Below are positions 1 through 3,985 of a DNA stretch of 5,103 bases, piece by piece. The notes beneath the pieces were generated by a model, which worked only from the letters and a program-made list of their open reading frames with translations, was not told the DNA's origin and did not search any database. The stretch is from JBAZJN01 sp041651295 (GTDB lineage: Bacteria > Patescibacteriota > UBA1384 > XYA2-FULL-43-10 > CAINNR01), in the NCBI GenBank assembly GCA_041651295.1, contig JBAZJN010000043.1, positions 1 to 5,103 on the forward strand, read 5' to 3'. The first letter of the stretch is position 1. Every line of letters starts with the position of its first letter. A program made the translations under genes and the position numbers.

Positions 1-240
1 CTTCTCGATATCCGCCGCAGGAATACCCCAAGCAAATCTATAGGCCCAATAAGAATCTTTACATGCTGCCTCTTGGTATGTTTCTATATCCGCCCCAGGA
101 ATTTTCAAGGCAAATTCATATGCCCATTTAAATTTCGTACATGCCTCTTCTTCATCTGATAATGTTAATAATCCTTTGGTAATTTTATATCCAAATGTCT
201 TAGGCACTATAACAGCATCTTCCCGAATCTTAGAAATCAT
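1..240 (-). CDS. WAY-FA-PGADIE repeat protein, partial (runs off the left edge)
   Basis: Minus-strand reading frame of 80 codons with no stop before the window edge, so the C-terminus is missing. It begins MISKIREDAVIVPKTF, which matches the N-termini of the frames starting at 586 (minus) and 5023 (plus), and that supports ATG at 240-238. AGGA of AACAGGATATG lies just upstream as a close SD. After a head of about 33 residues come repeats of about 26 residues: Cys-x-K-x-x-WAY-x-FA-x-x-I-PGADIE-x-x-x-E-A-A, then a second unit starting CKDSYWAYRFA. The start overlaps the end of the upstream paralogue's extended frame (stop TAA at 232-230), as in a translationally coupled pair. Function unknown; I recall loosely similar aromatic/GAD repeats from uncharacterised phage and bacterial proteins but could not search. 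No signal peptide or membrane segment is visible. Confidence 0.8.
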   Translation of the reverse strand, partial: MISKIREDAVIVPKTFGYKITKGLLTLSDEEEACTKFKWAYEFALKIPGADIETYQEAACKDSYWAYRFAWGIPAADIEK

Positions 241-586
241 ATCCTGTTCCCTTACATGCTATCCGACATTTCTCTACGTCCGCCCCAGGAACATCCACAG
301 CAAAATAATATGCATATTCTGGATTTCAACATGCCGATTCTTGGCACTTCTCTATATTTGCCCCAGAAATAGACAAAGCAAACTCATATGCCCAATAAGA
401 ATCCTGACATGCTGCTTCACAGCGTTTCTCTATATCCGCCCCAGGAACAACCAAGGCAAACCTATATGCCCATTTAGGTTTTGTACATGCCCCTTCTTCA
501 TCTAATAATGTTGCTATTCCCTCGGTAATCCTATGCCACACCGTCTTCGGTACCCTACTTGCATCTTCCTTAATTCTAGTAAGCAT
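230..586 (-). pseudogene. WAY-FA-PGADIE repeat protein interrupted by in-frame TGA
   Basis: The frame from ATG at 586-584 begins MLTRIKEDASRVPKTVW and carries two full 26-residue repeats (CTKPKWAYRFA..., CQDSYWAYEFA...) before a TGA at 328-326. The same frame then continues through a third repeat (NPEYAYYFAVDVPGADVEKC) and a short tail to TAA at 232-230. The repeat pattern is unbroken across the TGA, which sits where the paralogues have Lys or Gln after Cys. The start at 586 is preferred over an upstream TTG at 601 because of N-terminal homology and an AGAGGTG SD four bases before it. It is either a nonsense-mutated gene still able to make an 86-residue product, or a frame read through at TGA. 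TGA appears to be used as a normal stop at 3277 and 4219, which favours mutation. Function unknown. Confidence 0.72.
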
Positions 587-598
587 ATCACCTCTAGC

Positions 599-617
599 CA
601 AATAACGTAGTTATTTG
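599..617. other. 8-bp perfect hairpin upstream of the minus-strand genes
   Basis: CAAATAAC pairs with GTTATTTG around a 3-nt GTA loop. It lies just upstream of the SD of the minus-strand gene starting at 586, so in that transcript it would be a leader hairpin. No U-tract follows it on the minus strand, so it is not a convincing terminator. Confidence 0.4.
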
Positions 618-1045
618 CTTCATTACTATTCTCTTATTCTAATACATATTTTTTTATATATAAAACTTTCTGGTAACTTTAATCCCAACACGAAATAAAT
701 AACTTAATATAATTAACTATCAATAACATCTTACCATGCCACAATCCCGGTGTCAACCAAATTCTTAACATCATAAAAAAGCCCCTGTCAATAACTCAAA
801 AATACCAAATAAAACTACCATAAGATAATAATAATCGCCCTATAATAAATTGGAAAATTGTACCCCAACCCAATATATGCTTACTAGAAAATAACTAGCG
901 TGAAATAAATAAGAAAATACCATATGTCAAAACTTATCCAATGTCCATATGAATAAATACTCCATAGTAAAAATATTGATTCTTTATAAGAAAATTGCCC
1001 CAATCAAGAATATGGCTATAGGAATAATAAGATAGGAAAAAAAAA

Positions 1046-1194
1046 AGAGTAAGAACATTATTTCCGTAGATAATAAGAAAATCAATGGCAGGAAAAGAGA
1101 TCCGTAGATAATAATAAGAAAAGTATAAAGAGTATAGAAATAGGAATAGGAGTAAGAAGATTATTTCCTCTTCCTCTGTAGATAATAAGAAGAG
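1046..1194. repeat. Dispersed direct repeats GTAGATAATAAGAA
   Basis: GTAGATAATAAGAA occurs at 1066-1079 and 1178-1191, and a version with an extra ATA at 1104-1122. The outer copies are each preceded by a related GAGTAAGAA-x-ATTATTTCC segment (about 1047-1065 and 1150-1168), so the unit is roughly 35 bases and partly degenerate. The region is low in complexity, so some of the similarity may be compositional. Confidence 0.5.
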
Positions 1195-1233
1195 AGGTAT
1201 AAAAGTAAGAACAAAAGGTAAAAAGATCTATGT

Positions 1234-1285
1234 GAGGGTAAGAAAACCCATATGAGAAATGAGGGTAAGAAGACCCATATGAGAA
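1234..1285 (+). repeat. 25-bp direct repeat, two copies spaced 27 bp apart
   Basis: Copies at 1234-1258 and 1261-1285 are identical at 24 of 25 positions. Each holds GGGT-AAGAAR-ACCC, a small dyad, followed by the palindrome CATATG. Two near-identical dyads on a 27-bp pitch just before the GC-rich block could be a paired protein-binding site or two small RNA stem-loops. Confidence 0.65.
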
Positions 1286-1307
1286 CTTTGTTCCATATCT
1301 ACCATTT

Positions 1308-1341
1308 GGGGTGGCCGGCCGGGCGCCCGGCCGGCAACCCC
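1308..1341. other. 34-nt GC-rich palindrome at the left edge of the structured block
   Basis: The centre is a perfect 22-nt palindrome (1314-1335; arms GCCGGCCGGGC and GCCCGGCCGGC). It is flanked by GGGGT and AACCCC, so 16 of 17 pairs match, with a single G/A mismatch at 1313/1336. It sits exactly where composition changes from AT-rich to GC-rich. No U-run follows, so an intrinsic terminator is unlikely. It could be a barrier hairpin, a cruciform or the end of an inserted segment. Confidence 0.7.
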
Positions 1342-1642
1342 TAATACCCCCCAGACTCCCGGCCCATAGGCCGATGATCCGATCGTCAGCCCCCCAGCCG
1401 GTGTTTTCGAGACGCCACGGGGGTTGAAGCGACCCGCTATTATTAATTAACAGAACCTTTCTAGAGTTAATTCTCGTTGGGTTTTTAATTAATACTTCGG
1501 GTTGGACTCCATAGGGCCTTCCCTATATTCCAGAATGGTTCTGGTCTATAAGGGAGATTTCATTGCCCCGGCCCCCAAGCCGAGGTTTTCGAGATCCCAG
1601 TGGCCCTAACACTCGGTGGTTATTCCACCAAAGGAGTTAATT
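1342..1642 (+). promoter_or_regulatory. Structured leader of the three-gene block
   Basis: Roughly 300 untranslated bases before the gene at 1643. Stem-loops read in order: CGGCC-CATA-GGCCG (1360-1373); TATTAATTAA (1441-1450) with TTAATTAATA (1485-1494), reinforced inside by AACC/GGTT; ATAGGG-CCTT-CCCTAT (1511-1526); a competing stem 1521-1535 with 1539-1554 closing on CCAGAA-TGG-TTCTGG; and GGTGG-TTATT-CCACC (1615-1629) immediately before the SD. An imperfect direct repeat centred on GTTTTCGAGA occurs at 1391-1420 and 1572-1603. I see no good -35/-10 pair. The overlapping stems at 1511-1554 cannot form together, which would allow a two-state leader, but no known riboswitch class is recognised. 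Confidence 0.55.
1391..1603 (+). repeat. Imperfect direct repeat around GTTTTCGAGA
   Basis: Copies at 1391-1420 and 1572-1603 share a C-run, AGCCG, GTTTTCGAGA and a trailing CC-A-GG segment, with two short indels. GTTTTCGAGA itself is exact in both. The second copy ends about 40 bases before the first gene. It could be a protein site, an RNA motif or the trace of a leader duplication. Confidence 0.5.
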
Positions 1643-2008
1643 ATGCGAATTATGCGAACGGCCAAGGTGATTGAGACCGAGGCGGCCCTTGTGGCCGCCA
1701 AGGCCGCCCTTGGGGCGGCGTGTTTGGCGGCCACAAAGGCCGCCAAAGAAGTGCTGAAAGCTCGGGCCGCCCTTAAGGCGGCCTACAAGGGGGGTAACCC
1801 CCAATTTGCCCAGCAAAGACTGGGCCGCGCCGAGGCTGCCGACAAGGCGGCCCAAGAAAGTGTTCAGAACGCCAGGGAGGCTCATAAAGCCTCCCTGGCC
1901 GCTTTGGAGGCCGCCCGTGTGGCGGCCATTGATCTGGAGACCCGTTTCCGGGAGGCGGAAGCCTCCCGGACCCGGATCGCTATCCGGGCCGCCCGAAGGG
2001 CGGCATAA
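1643..2008 (+). CDS. Alanine-rich helical protein of unknown function
   Basis: 121-residue protein, about a third alanine with regularly spaced Lys, Arg, Glu and Gln, and no transmembrane run. It is expected to be almost wholly alpha-helical or coiled-coil, with one break at KGGNPQ near residue 50. ATG at 1643 is chosen because AAGGAG (1631-1636) lies 6 nt upstream; a GTG at 1616 would place that SD inside the gene. The protein starts MRIMRTAKVIETEAALVAAK and ends IRAARRAA, giving a basic tail. The coding DNA is a chain of perfect hairpins: 1689-1699/1726-1736 (11 bp), 1765-1771/1777-1783, 1821-1828/1847-1854, 1871-1882/1888-1899 (12 bp), 1909-1915/1921-1927, 1947-1956/1961-1970 (10 bp), 1971-1977/1982-1988 and 1988-1994/1998-2004. 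Low complexity prevents a family call; a DNA- or RNA-binding or structural role is only a guess. Confidence 0.75.
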   Translation: MRIMRTAKVIETEAALVAAKAALGAACLAATKAAKEVLKARAALKAAYKGGNPQFAQQRLGRAEAADKAAQESVQNAREAHKASLAALEAARVAAIDLETRFREAEASRTRIAIRAARRAA

Positions 2009-2013
2009 CCATA

Positions 2014-2082
2014 GAGCTGGGGAGGGAAACCTCCCCAGCTCATGTATGGGTATATCCATAAGATATATCTATACATGAGCTG
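2014..2082 (+). promoter_or_regulatory. Composite overlapping hairpins after the Ala-rich gene
   Basis: Hairpin A: GAGCTGGGGAGG (2014-2025), GAAA tetraloop, CCTCCCCAGCTC (2030-2041). Hairpin B: 2036-2056 pairs with 2062-2082, 21 bp with a CATAA loop; two of its pairs are G-T (2048/2070 and 2050/2068), stable as G-U in plus-strand RNA. The last six bases of A's 3' arm (2036-2041) are also the first six of B's 5' arm, so both cannot form fully at once. It starts 5 bases after the stop codon. There is no U-tract, so a plain intrinsic terminator does not fit. An mRNA 3'-end stabiliser, processing site, protein-binding site or switch are all possible. Confidence 0.8.
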
Positions 2083-2091
2083 TATCAGCGC

Positions 2092-2114
2092 CCCAGAACC
2101 ATGGTGGTCCTGGG
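2092..2114 (+). promoter_or_regulatory. Hairpin in the leader of the second gene
   Basis: CCCAG-A-ACC pairs with GGT-C-CTGGG around ATGGT, an 8-bp stem with one A/C mismatch. A little downstream, TAACC (2135-2139) can pair with GGTTA (2148-2152), which leaves most of the SD (GGAG, 2144-2147) in the loop and the A of the start codon in the stem. Confidence 0.45.
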
Positions 2115-2151
2115 TTAATTTAAGTGGCGGAATTTAACCAGTTGGAGGGTT

Positions 2152-2691
2152 ATGGTATACATTGGAAAAAACGGCCGTCGCTATCAAGCGGCGGCGCGGA
2201 TTAATAACAACTGGGTTTATGGCCCAGTTGTCACTGTGCGACCAGGCCGGAACGGCCTGGCCGCACAAAGCAGTGCCCTGAATGGTCTTGCTAAGACCAT
2301 TCAGAAGATTGGGGGCGTAATGCCAGAAAAAGTCGTGGTGGTCAAGGCCACGATTTCGCACCCCCCCACTGTGGTGGGGGCTTCTGAGCCGGCTAAGCCG
2401 GCTCAGAAGGTGGAGAAGAGTTCTCGTCCCAAGTGGAACGAGGACTGGACAGATGGAGCGCCCGAGCAGCGCAAGTCTGCTTGGGCGTATGGTAACAAGA
2501 TCGAAGCCCAGGCAAAGGCAGCTGGAGTAACGGACCGAAAGGTCCTGTTCCAGTACAGGAAGTTCGGATTCTGTACTGCTGTACGAATAATGGGGTTAAC
2601 CCCCCATGTGAGATACGAGGCCGAATTGGTCACCGGAGGATTCGCATATTCTCCGGCGGAATATGCGGCGGCGGCAAACCGAGCGGCCTAA
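2152..2691 (+). CDS. Basic protein of unknown function with hairpin-rich coding sequence
   Basis: 179 residues beginning MVYIGKNGRRYQAAARINN. The first 40 residues look like a small beta-rich domain (YIGKNGRRY, NNNWVYGPVVTV). Residues about 70-100 are a Pro/Lys/Ser-rich linker (PAKPAQKVEKSSRPK). The rest, from about residue 105, is Ala/aromatic-rich (SAWAYGNKIEAQAKAAGV, FAYSPAEYAAAANRAA). GGAGG ends 3 nt before ATG 2152, a short spacing, so the start is slightly uncertain. I recognise no family. Stems in the coding DNA: 2174-2182/2187-2195, 2207-2215/2223-2231, 2242-2249/2253-2260 extended outward by GTGCG/CGCAC, 2278-2289/2293-2304 (12 bp), 2363-2369/2374-2380, 2381-2393/2397-2409 (13 bp, TAA loop), 2459-2469/2477-2487, 2532-2536/2541-2545 with a GAAA loop, 2551-2558/2571-2578 and 2644-2650/2660-2666. 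It is the middle gene of the block, between the two composite hairpins. Confidence 0.72.
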   Translation: MVYIGKNGRRYQAAARINNNWVYGPVVTVRPGRNGLAAQSSALNGLAKTIQKIGGVMPEKVVVVKATISHPPTVVGASEPAKPAQKVEKSSRPKWNEDWTDGAPEQRKSAWAYGNKIEAQAKAAGVTDRKVLFQYRKFGFCTAVRIMGLTPHVRYEAELVTGGFAYSPAEYAAAANRAA

Positions 2692-2694
2692 CTA

Positions 2695-2769
2695 ATATGA
2701 GTCAGGGAGAGAGTTCTCCCTGGCTCATGTGTGTATATATGCGTTAAGTATAGGTACACACATGAGCCA
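2695..2769 (+). promoter_or_regulatory. Composite overlapping hairpins after the second gene
   Basis: Hairpin A: GAGTCAGGGAGA (2699-2710), GAGT loop, TCTCCCTGGCTC (2715-2726), with a T2702-G2723 wobble; pairing can extend outward to 2695/2730. Hairpin B: 2721-2742 pairs with 2748-2769, 22 positions with one A/G mismatch (2737/2753), G-T wobbles at 2736/2754 and 2741/2749, and a GTTAA loop. The six bases 2721-2726 belong to both hairpins. The design matches the composite at 2014-2082 in stem lengths, loop sizes, 6-nt overlap and distance after the stop codon, although most paired bases differ. Confidence 0.8.
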
Positions 2770-2856
2770 ATTTGGTTCTCCGGCGATCTATAATGGATCA
2801 TTGTCCGTCCGGGTTAACAACAACAGGGCTTGAAGGCTAATTTCATGGAGAAAATT
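2770..2856 (+). promoter_or_regulatory. Leader of the NLTPH gene with SD in a hairpin loop
   Basis: 87 bases before the start codon. TTTCAT (2841-2846) pairs with ATGAAA (2857-2862), placing GGAG (2847-2850) in the 10-nt loop and the start codon in the 3' arm. Upstream there is a small GATC-TATAATG-GATC dyad (2785-2799). A TATAAT string occurs at 2789-2794, but no -35 box is appropriately spaced. Confidence 0.4.
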
Positions 2857-3279
2857 ATGAAATTGATTAATTTGACCCCACATACGATCACCCTGAGGAC
2901 TTCTCAGGGTGATATGTCAATTGAGCCTGATCCCCGGGGACCAGCCCGGGTGACTAGTTCACCCGGCTCTCAAATTGCAGAAGTATTGGGAGTTCCAGTG
3001 TTCGGTGCTCCAACATTCGGGGCCATTGAGGGACTTCCCTCTCCAAACGGGGAGGAAGTTTTCATTGTAGCGGCCATAGTCGCTAACAGGCTGGAGCTAA
3101 AACGGGAGGATGTAGTATCTCCGGGGACCGGTCCCCAAGATGGAGCCATTAGAAAGGATGGTCAGATTGTAGCCGTAACAAGGCTAATTTCCTCTATCTC
3201 GAAGAGGGTATTTTCCAATTGTCCTCTTTGTGGAGAGGATATTTCTTCCTGTCAAGATCGTTGTGGGGCGGCACCCTGA
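2857..3279 (+). CDS. NLTPH-family protein with C-terminal cysteine-rich tail
   Basis: 140 residues from ATG 2857, chosen because GGAG lies 6 nt upstream and the protein then starts MKLINLTPHTITL. The earlier TTG (2830) and ATG (2845) would swallow the SD. The NLTPH start, the middle (VLGVPVFGAPTFGAIEGLP) and the later VVSPGTGPQDGAIR-KDGQIVAVTRLI are what I recall from a common family of about 100-residue proteins of unknown function in phages and bacteria; no search was possible. The last 30 residues are extra for that family and contain CPLCGEDISSCQDRCG, a four-cysteine CxxC/CxxxC arrangement that could bind zinc. Hairpins continue through the coding DNA: 2887-2897/2903-2913 (11 bp), 2946-2953/2959-2966, the palindrome at 3123-3136 and 3221-3227/3234-3240. 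It is the last gene of the structured block; function unknown. Confidence 0.85.
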   Translation: MKLINLTPHTITLRTSQGDMSIEPDPRGPARVTSSPGSQIAEVLGVPVFGAPTFGAIEGLPSPNGEEVFIVAAIVANRLELKREDVVSPGTGPQDGAIRKDGQIVAVTRLISSISKRVFSNCPLCGEDISSCQDRCGAAP

Positions 3280-3284
3280 CAGGA
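3247..3284 (+). other. Stop-codon hairpin closing the structured block
   Basis: TCCTGTCA (3247-3254) pairs perfectly with TGACAGGA (3277-3284). The stop codon TGA begins the 3' arm. The 22-nt loop codes for the end of the cysteine-rich tail. No T-tract follows. It is the last strong stem before composition returns to ordinary. Confidence 0.5.
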
Positions 3285-3292
3285 ATAGGTTT

Positions 3293-3352
3293 GTTACCAG
3301 GAAGGTTTGTTTATTTTCCATGGTGGAGAATAGATAAGATTTTTCTGGTAAC
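3293..3352 (+). repeat. 60-nt palindromic element with GTTACCAG/CTGGTAAC ends (complete copy)
   Basis: GTTACCAG (3293-3300) pairs with CTGGTAAC (3345-3352). Inside, the arms pair almost continuously to TCCA-TGG-TGGA at 3317-3327, with one register shift. Many pairs are G-T, which suits a plus-strand RNA hairpin. Related copies lie at 4243-4293 (central and right part inverted relative to this one), 3809-3839 (left half), and end motifs at 666-677, 4649-4659 and 5081-5092. It ends 9 bases before the ATG of the next gene. It could be a terminator-like spacer, an operator or a small palindromic mobile repeat. Confidence 0.75.
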
Positions 3353-3361
3353 AAAGCATAT

Positions 3362-3709
3362 ATGGATGTACGTGATCTTGTTACCGCTTTGTTAAGAGGG
3401 GAGACGCTTACAGCTCGCCAATGGGTTCAAGATTCTGTCCGAGAGGGATTTAAGTGGGGCGAGGTATCTGCGCCTACAGGTCTTTCGGATCGGGAGATGG
3501 TGGTAGCGGCTGCTTTGACAGATTTGTTTGCTGATCGGGCGAACGTATCTCGACCTGGGTGGACATTTAACATTGGGGCAGCTGAGGGGCCTATTTGGCT
3601 TGTGCGCAATGATTTGCCTCGTTTTGCTGACAGGGTTAAAGGGGAAGTTCCGGAGGCGCTTCGATCTAAGCGAGTGTTTGCGCCGGCGAATTTTCTGCTT
3701 TTTGCATAG
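3362..3709 (+). CDS. Conserved-looking small protein of unknown function
   Basis: 115 residues beginning MDVRDLVTALLRGETLTARQWVQDSV and ending RSKRVFAPANFLLFA. Predicted helix-rich in the first 60 residues (LSDREMVVAAALTDLFADRA), with a Trp/Pro middle (PGWTFNIGAAEGPIWLVRNDLPRF). From memory it resembles a family of about 120-residue bacterial hypothetical proteins with the same closing FAP-x-NFL pattern, but this is unverified and no function is claimed. Base composition is moderate and the coding DNA shows none of the chained hairpins seen upstream. There is no SD: the palindromic element ends at 3352 and the ATAGGAGG box seen before the gene at 4309 is absent. Translation may be leaderless or weak, or the start may have been rearranged. 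Confidence 0.82.
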   Translation: MDVRDLVTALLRGETLTARQWVQDSVREGFKWGEVSAPTGLSDREMVVAAALTDLFADRANVSRPGWTFNIGAAEGPIWLVRNDLPRFADRVKGEVPEALRSKRVFAPANFLLFA

Positions 3710-3714
3710 GGTTT

Positions 3715-3735
3715 TATTTCTCATTGTGAGAAATA
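3715..3735. terminator. 9-bp hairpin after the 3362 gene, possible terminator
   Basis: TATTTCTCA pairs with TGAGAAATA around TTG, starting 6 bases after the TAG stop. No T-run follows on the plus strand. On the minus strand the 3' side is AAAACCC, not a T-run either. Termination is plausible only by position. Confidence 0.35.
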
Positions 3736-3756
3736 GATAACAATATAGGAGGAAAC

Positions 3757-3792
3757 ATGTTTATCATGCTTGTGTTTGCTGTTTTTTGTTGA
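3757..3792 (+). CDS. Possible 11-residue hydrophobic peptide
   Basis: MFIMLVFAVFC, then TGA. It is preceded by a strong AGGAGG (3747-3752) four bases before the ATG, the same ATAGGAGG box seen before the gene at 4309. Beyond the TGA the frame stays open into the half-palindrome and to TAG at about 3868. This is either a true micro-ORF or the truncated start of a membrane protein whose remainder was lost. Too short for a family call; the SD is the main evidence. Confidence 0.3.
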   Translation: MFIMLVFAVFC

Positions 3793-3808
3793 TATTGGTT
3801 AAGGTTTT

Positions 3809-3839
3809 GTTACCAGAGAGGTTTTATCCATTCTCCACC
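3809..3839 (+). repeat. Left half of the palindromic element
   Basis: Starts with GTTACCAG and runs to CTCCACC. Bases 3818-3839 are identical over 22 nt to 4243-4264. The sequence then switches abruptly to the repeat-family relic at the position where other copies have the centre ATGG. The right half is missing, so the break is at the palindrome's centre. Confidence 0.7.
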
Positions 3840-3985
3840 TTTGCTAGATTTATTCCTGGAGCAGATATAGAGAGAGATGCCAAGAAAGTGCATATCAAGA
3901 TGCTTTTTGGGCATATCAATTTGCCAGAGATGTTTCTGGGGCGGAAGTAGAAAAATGCCGGAAGGGGTATAAGGAAAAAATATGA
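3840..3985 (+). pseudogene. C-terminal relic of a WAY-FA-PGADIE repeat protein, frameshifted
   Basis: Frame from 3840 reads FARFIPGADIERDAKK. From 3890, one frame back, it reads AYQDAFWAYQFARDVSGAEVEKC and then a basic tail to TGA at 3983-3985. One missing base at about 3885-3890 (most simply a lost T that would give AAA TGT GCA) joins the two as Lys-Cys-Ala, matching the repeat pattern seen at 1-586. There is no N-terminus: the left end abuts the half-palindrome. Its TGA overlaps the ATG of the next gene as ATGA, so the original gene may have been coupled to it. Confidence 0.75.

Larger units (their letters stand above)
618..1307. other. AT-rich stretch without a convincing gene
   Basis: About 690 bases with stops in all frames and no ORF with SD support. 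The left part is A/T-rich on both strands. From about 1020 to 1290 the plus strand is strongly purine-biased with many AGAA/GTAAGAA runs. It contains one CTTTCTGGTAAC motif (666-677) identical to the end of the palindromic element found at 3293, 4243 and 5081, but without the rest of that element. Short direct repeats occur at 1046-1194 and 1234-1285. I see no tRNA, no clear sigma70-type promoter pair and no CRISPR pattern. It may be a control region for the divergent minus-strand genes and plus-strand block, or degraded sequence. Confidence 0.6.

Noticed and set aside
176..505. Plus-strand ORF of 109 codons
   Set aside because: It lies opposite the two repeat-protein genes; its Cys/Pro/Arg repeats are the mirror image of the WAY-FA-PGADIE repeats and it has no SD.
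1616..1642. GTG start extending the Ala-rich gene by nine codons
   Set aside because: The AAGGAG box would be inside the gene, and ATG at 1643 has ideal spacing from it.
1637..2059. Long minus-strand ORF opposite the Ala-rich gene
   Set aside because: No SD on that strand, Gly/Pro-rich low-complexity product, and the open frame is explained by the GC-rich palindromic composition of the plus-strand gene.
2789..2794. TATAAT as a promoter -10 box
   Set aside because: No -35-like sequence at 16-18 bp upstream, and it sits in the loop of a GATC dyad within the structured leader.
2830..2856. TTG or upstream ATG start for the NLTPH gene
   Set aside because: Both place the GGAG SD inside the gene; the family start MKLINLTPH begins at 2857.
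1308..3284. Integrated copy of a classical single-stranded RNA phage
   Set aside because: The hairpin density is similar, but none of the three proteins resembles a maturation, coat, lysis or replicase protein.
1308..3284. Transposon or insertion sequence
   Set aside because: No transposase, no matching terminal inverted repeats at the two ends and no recognisable target duplication.
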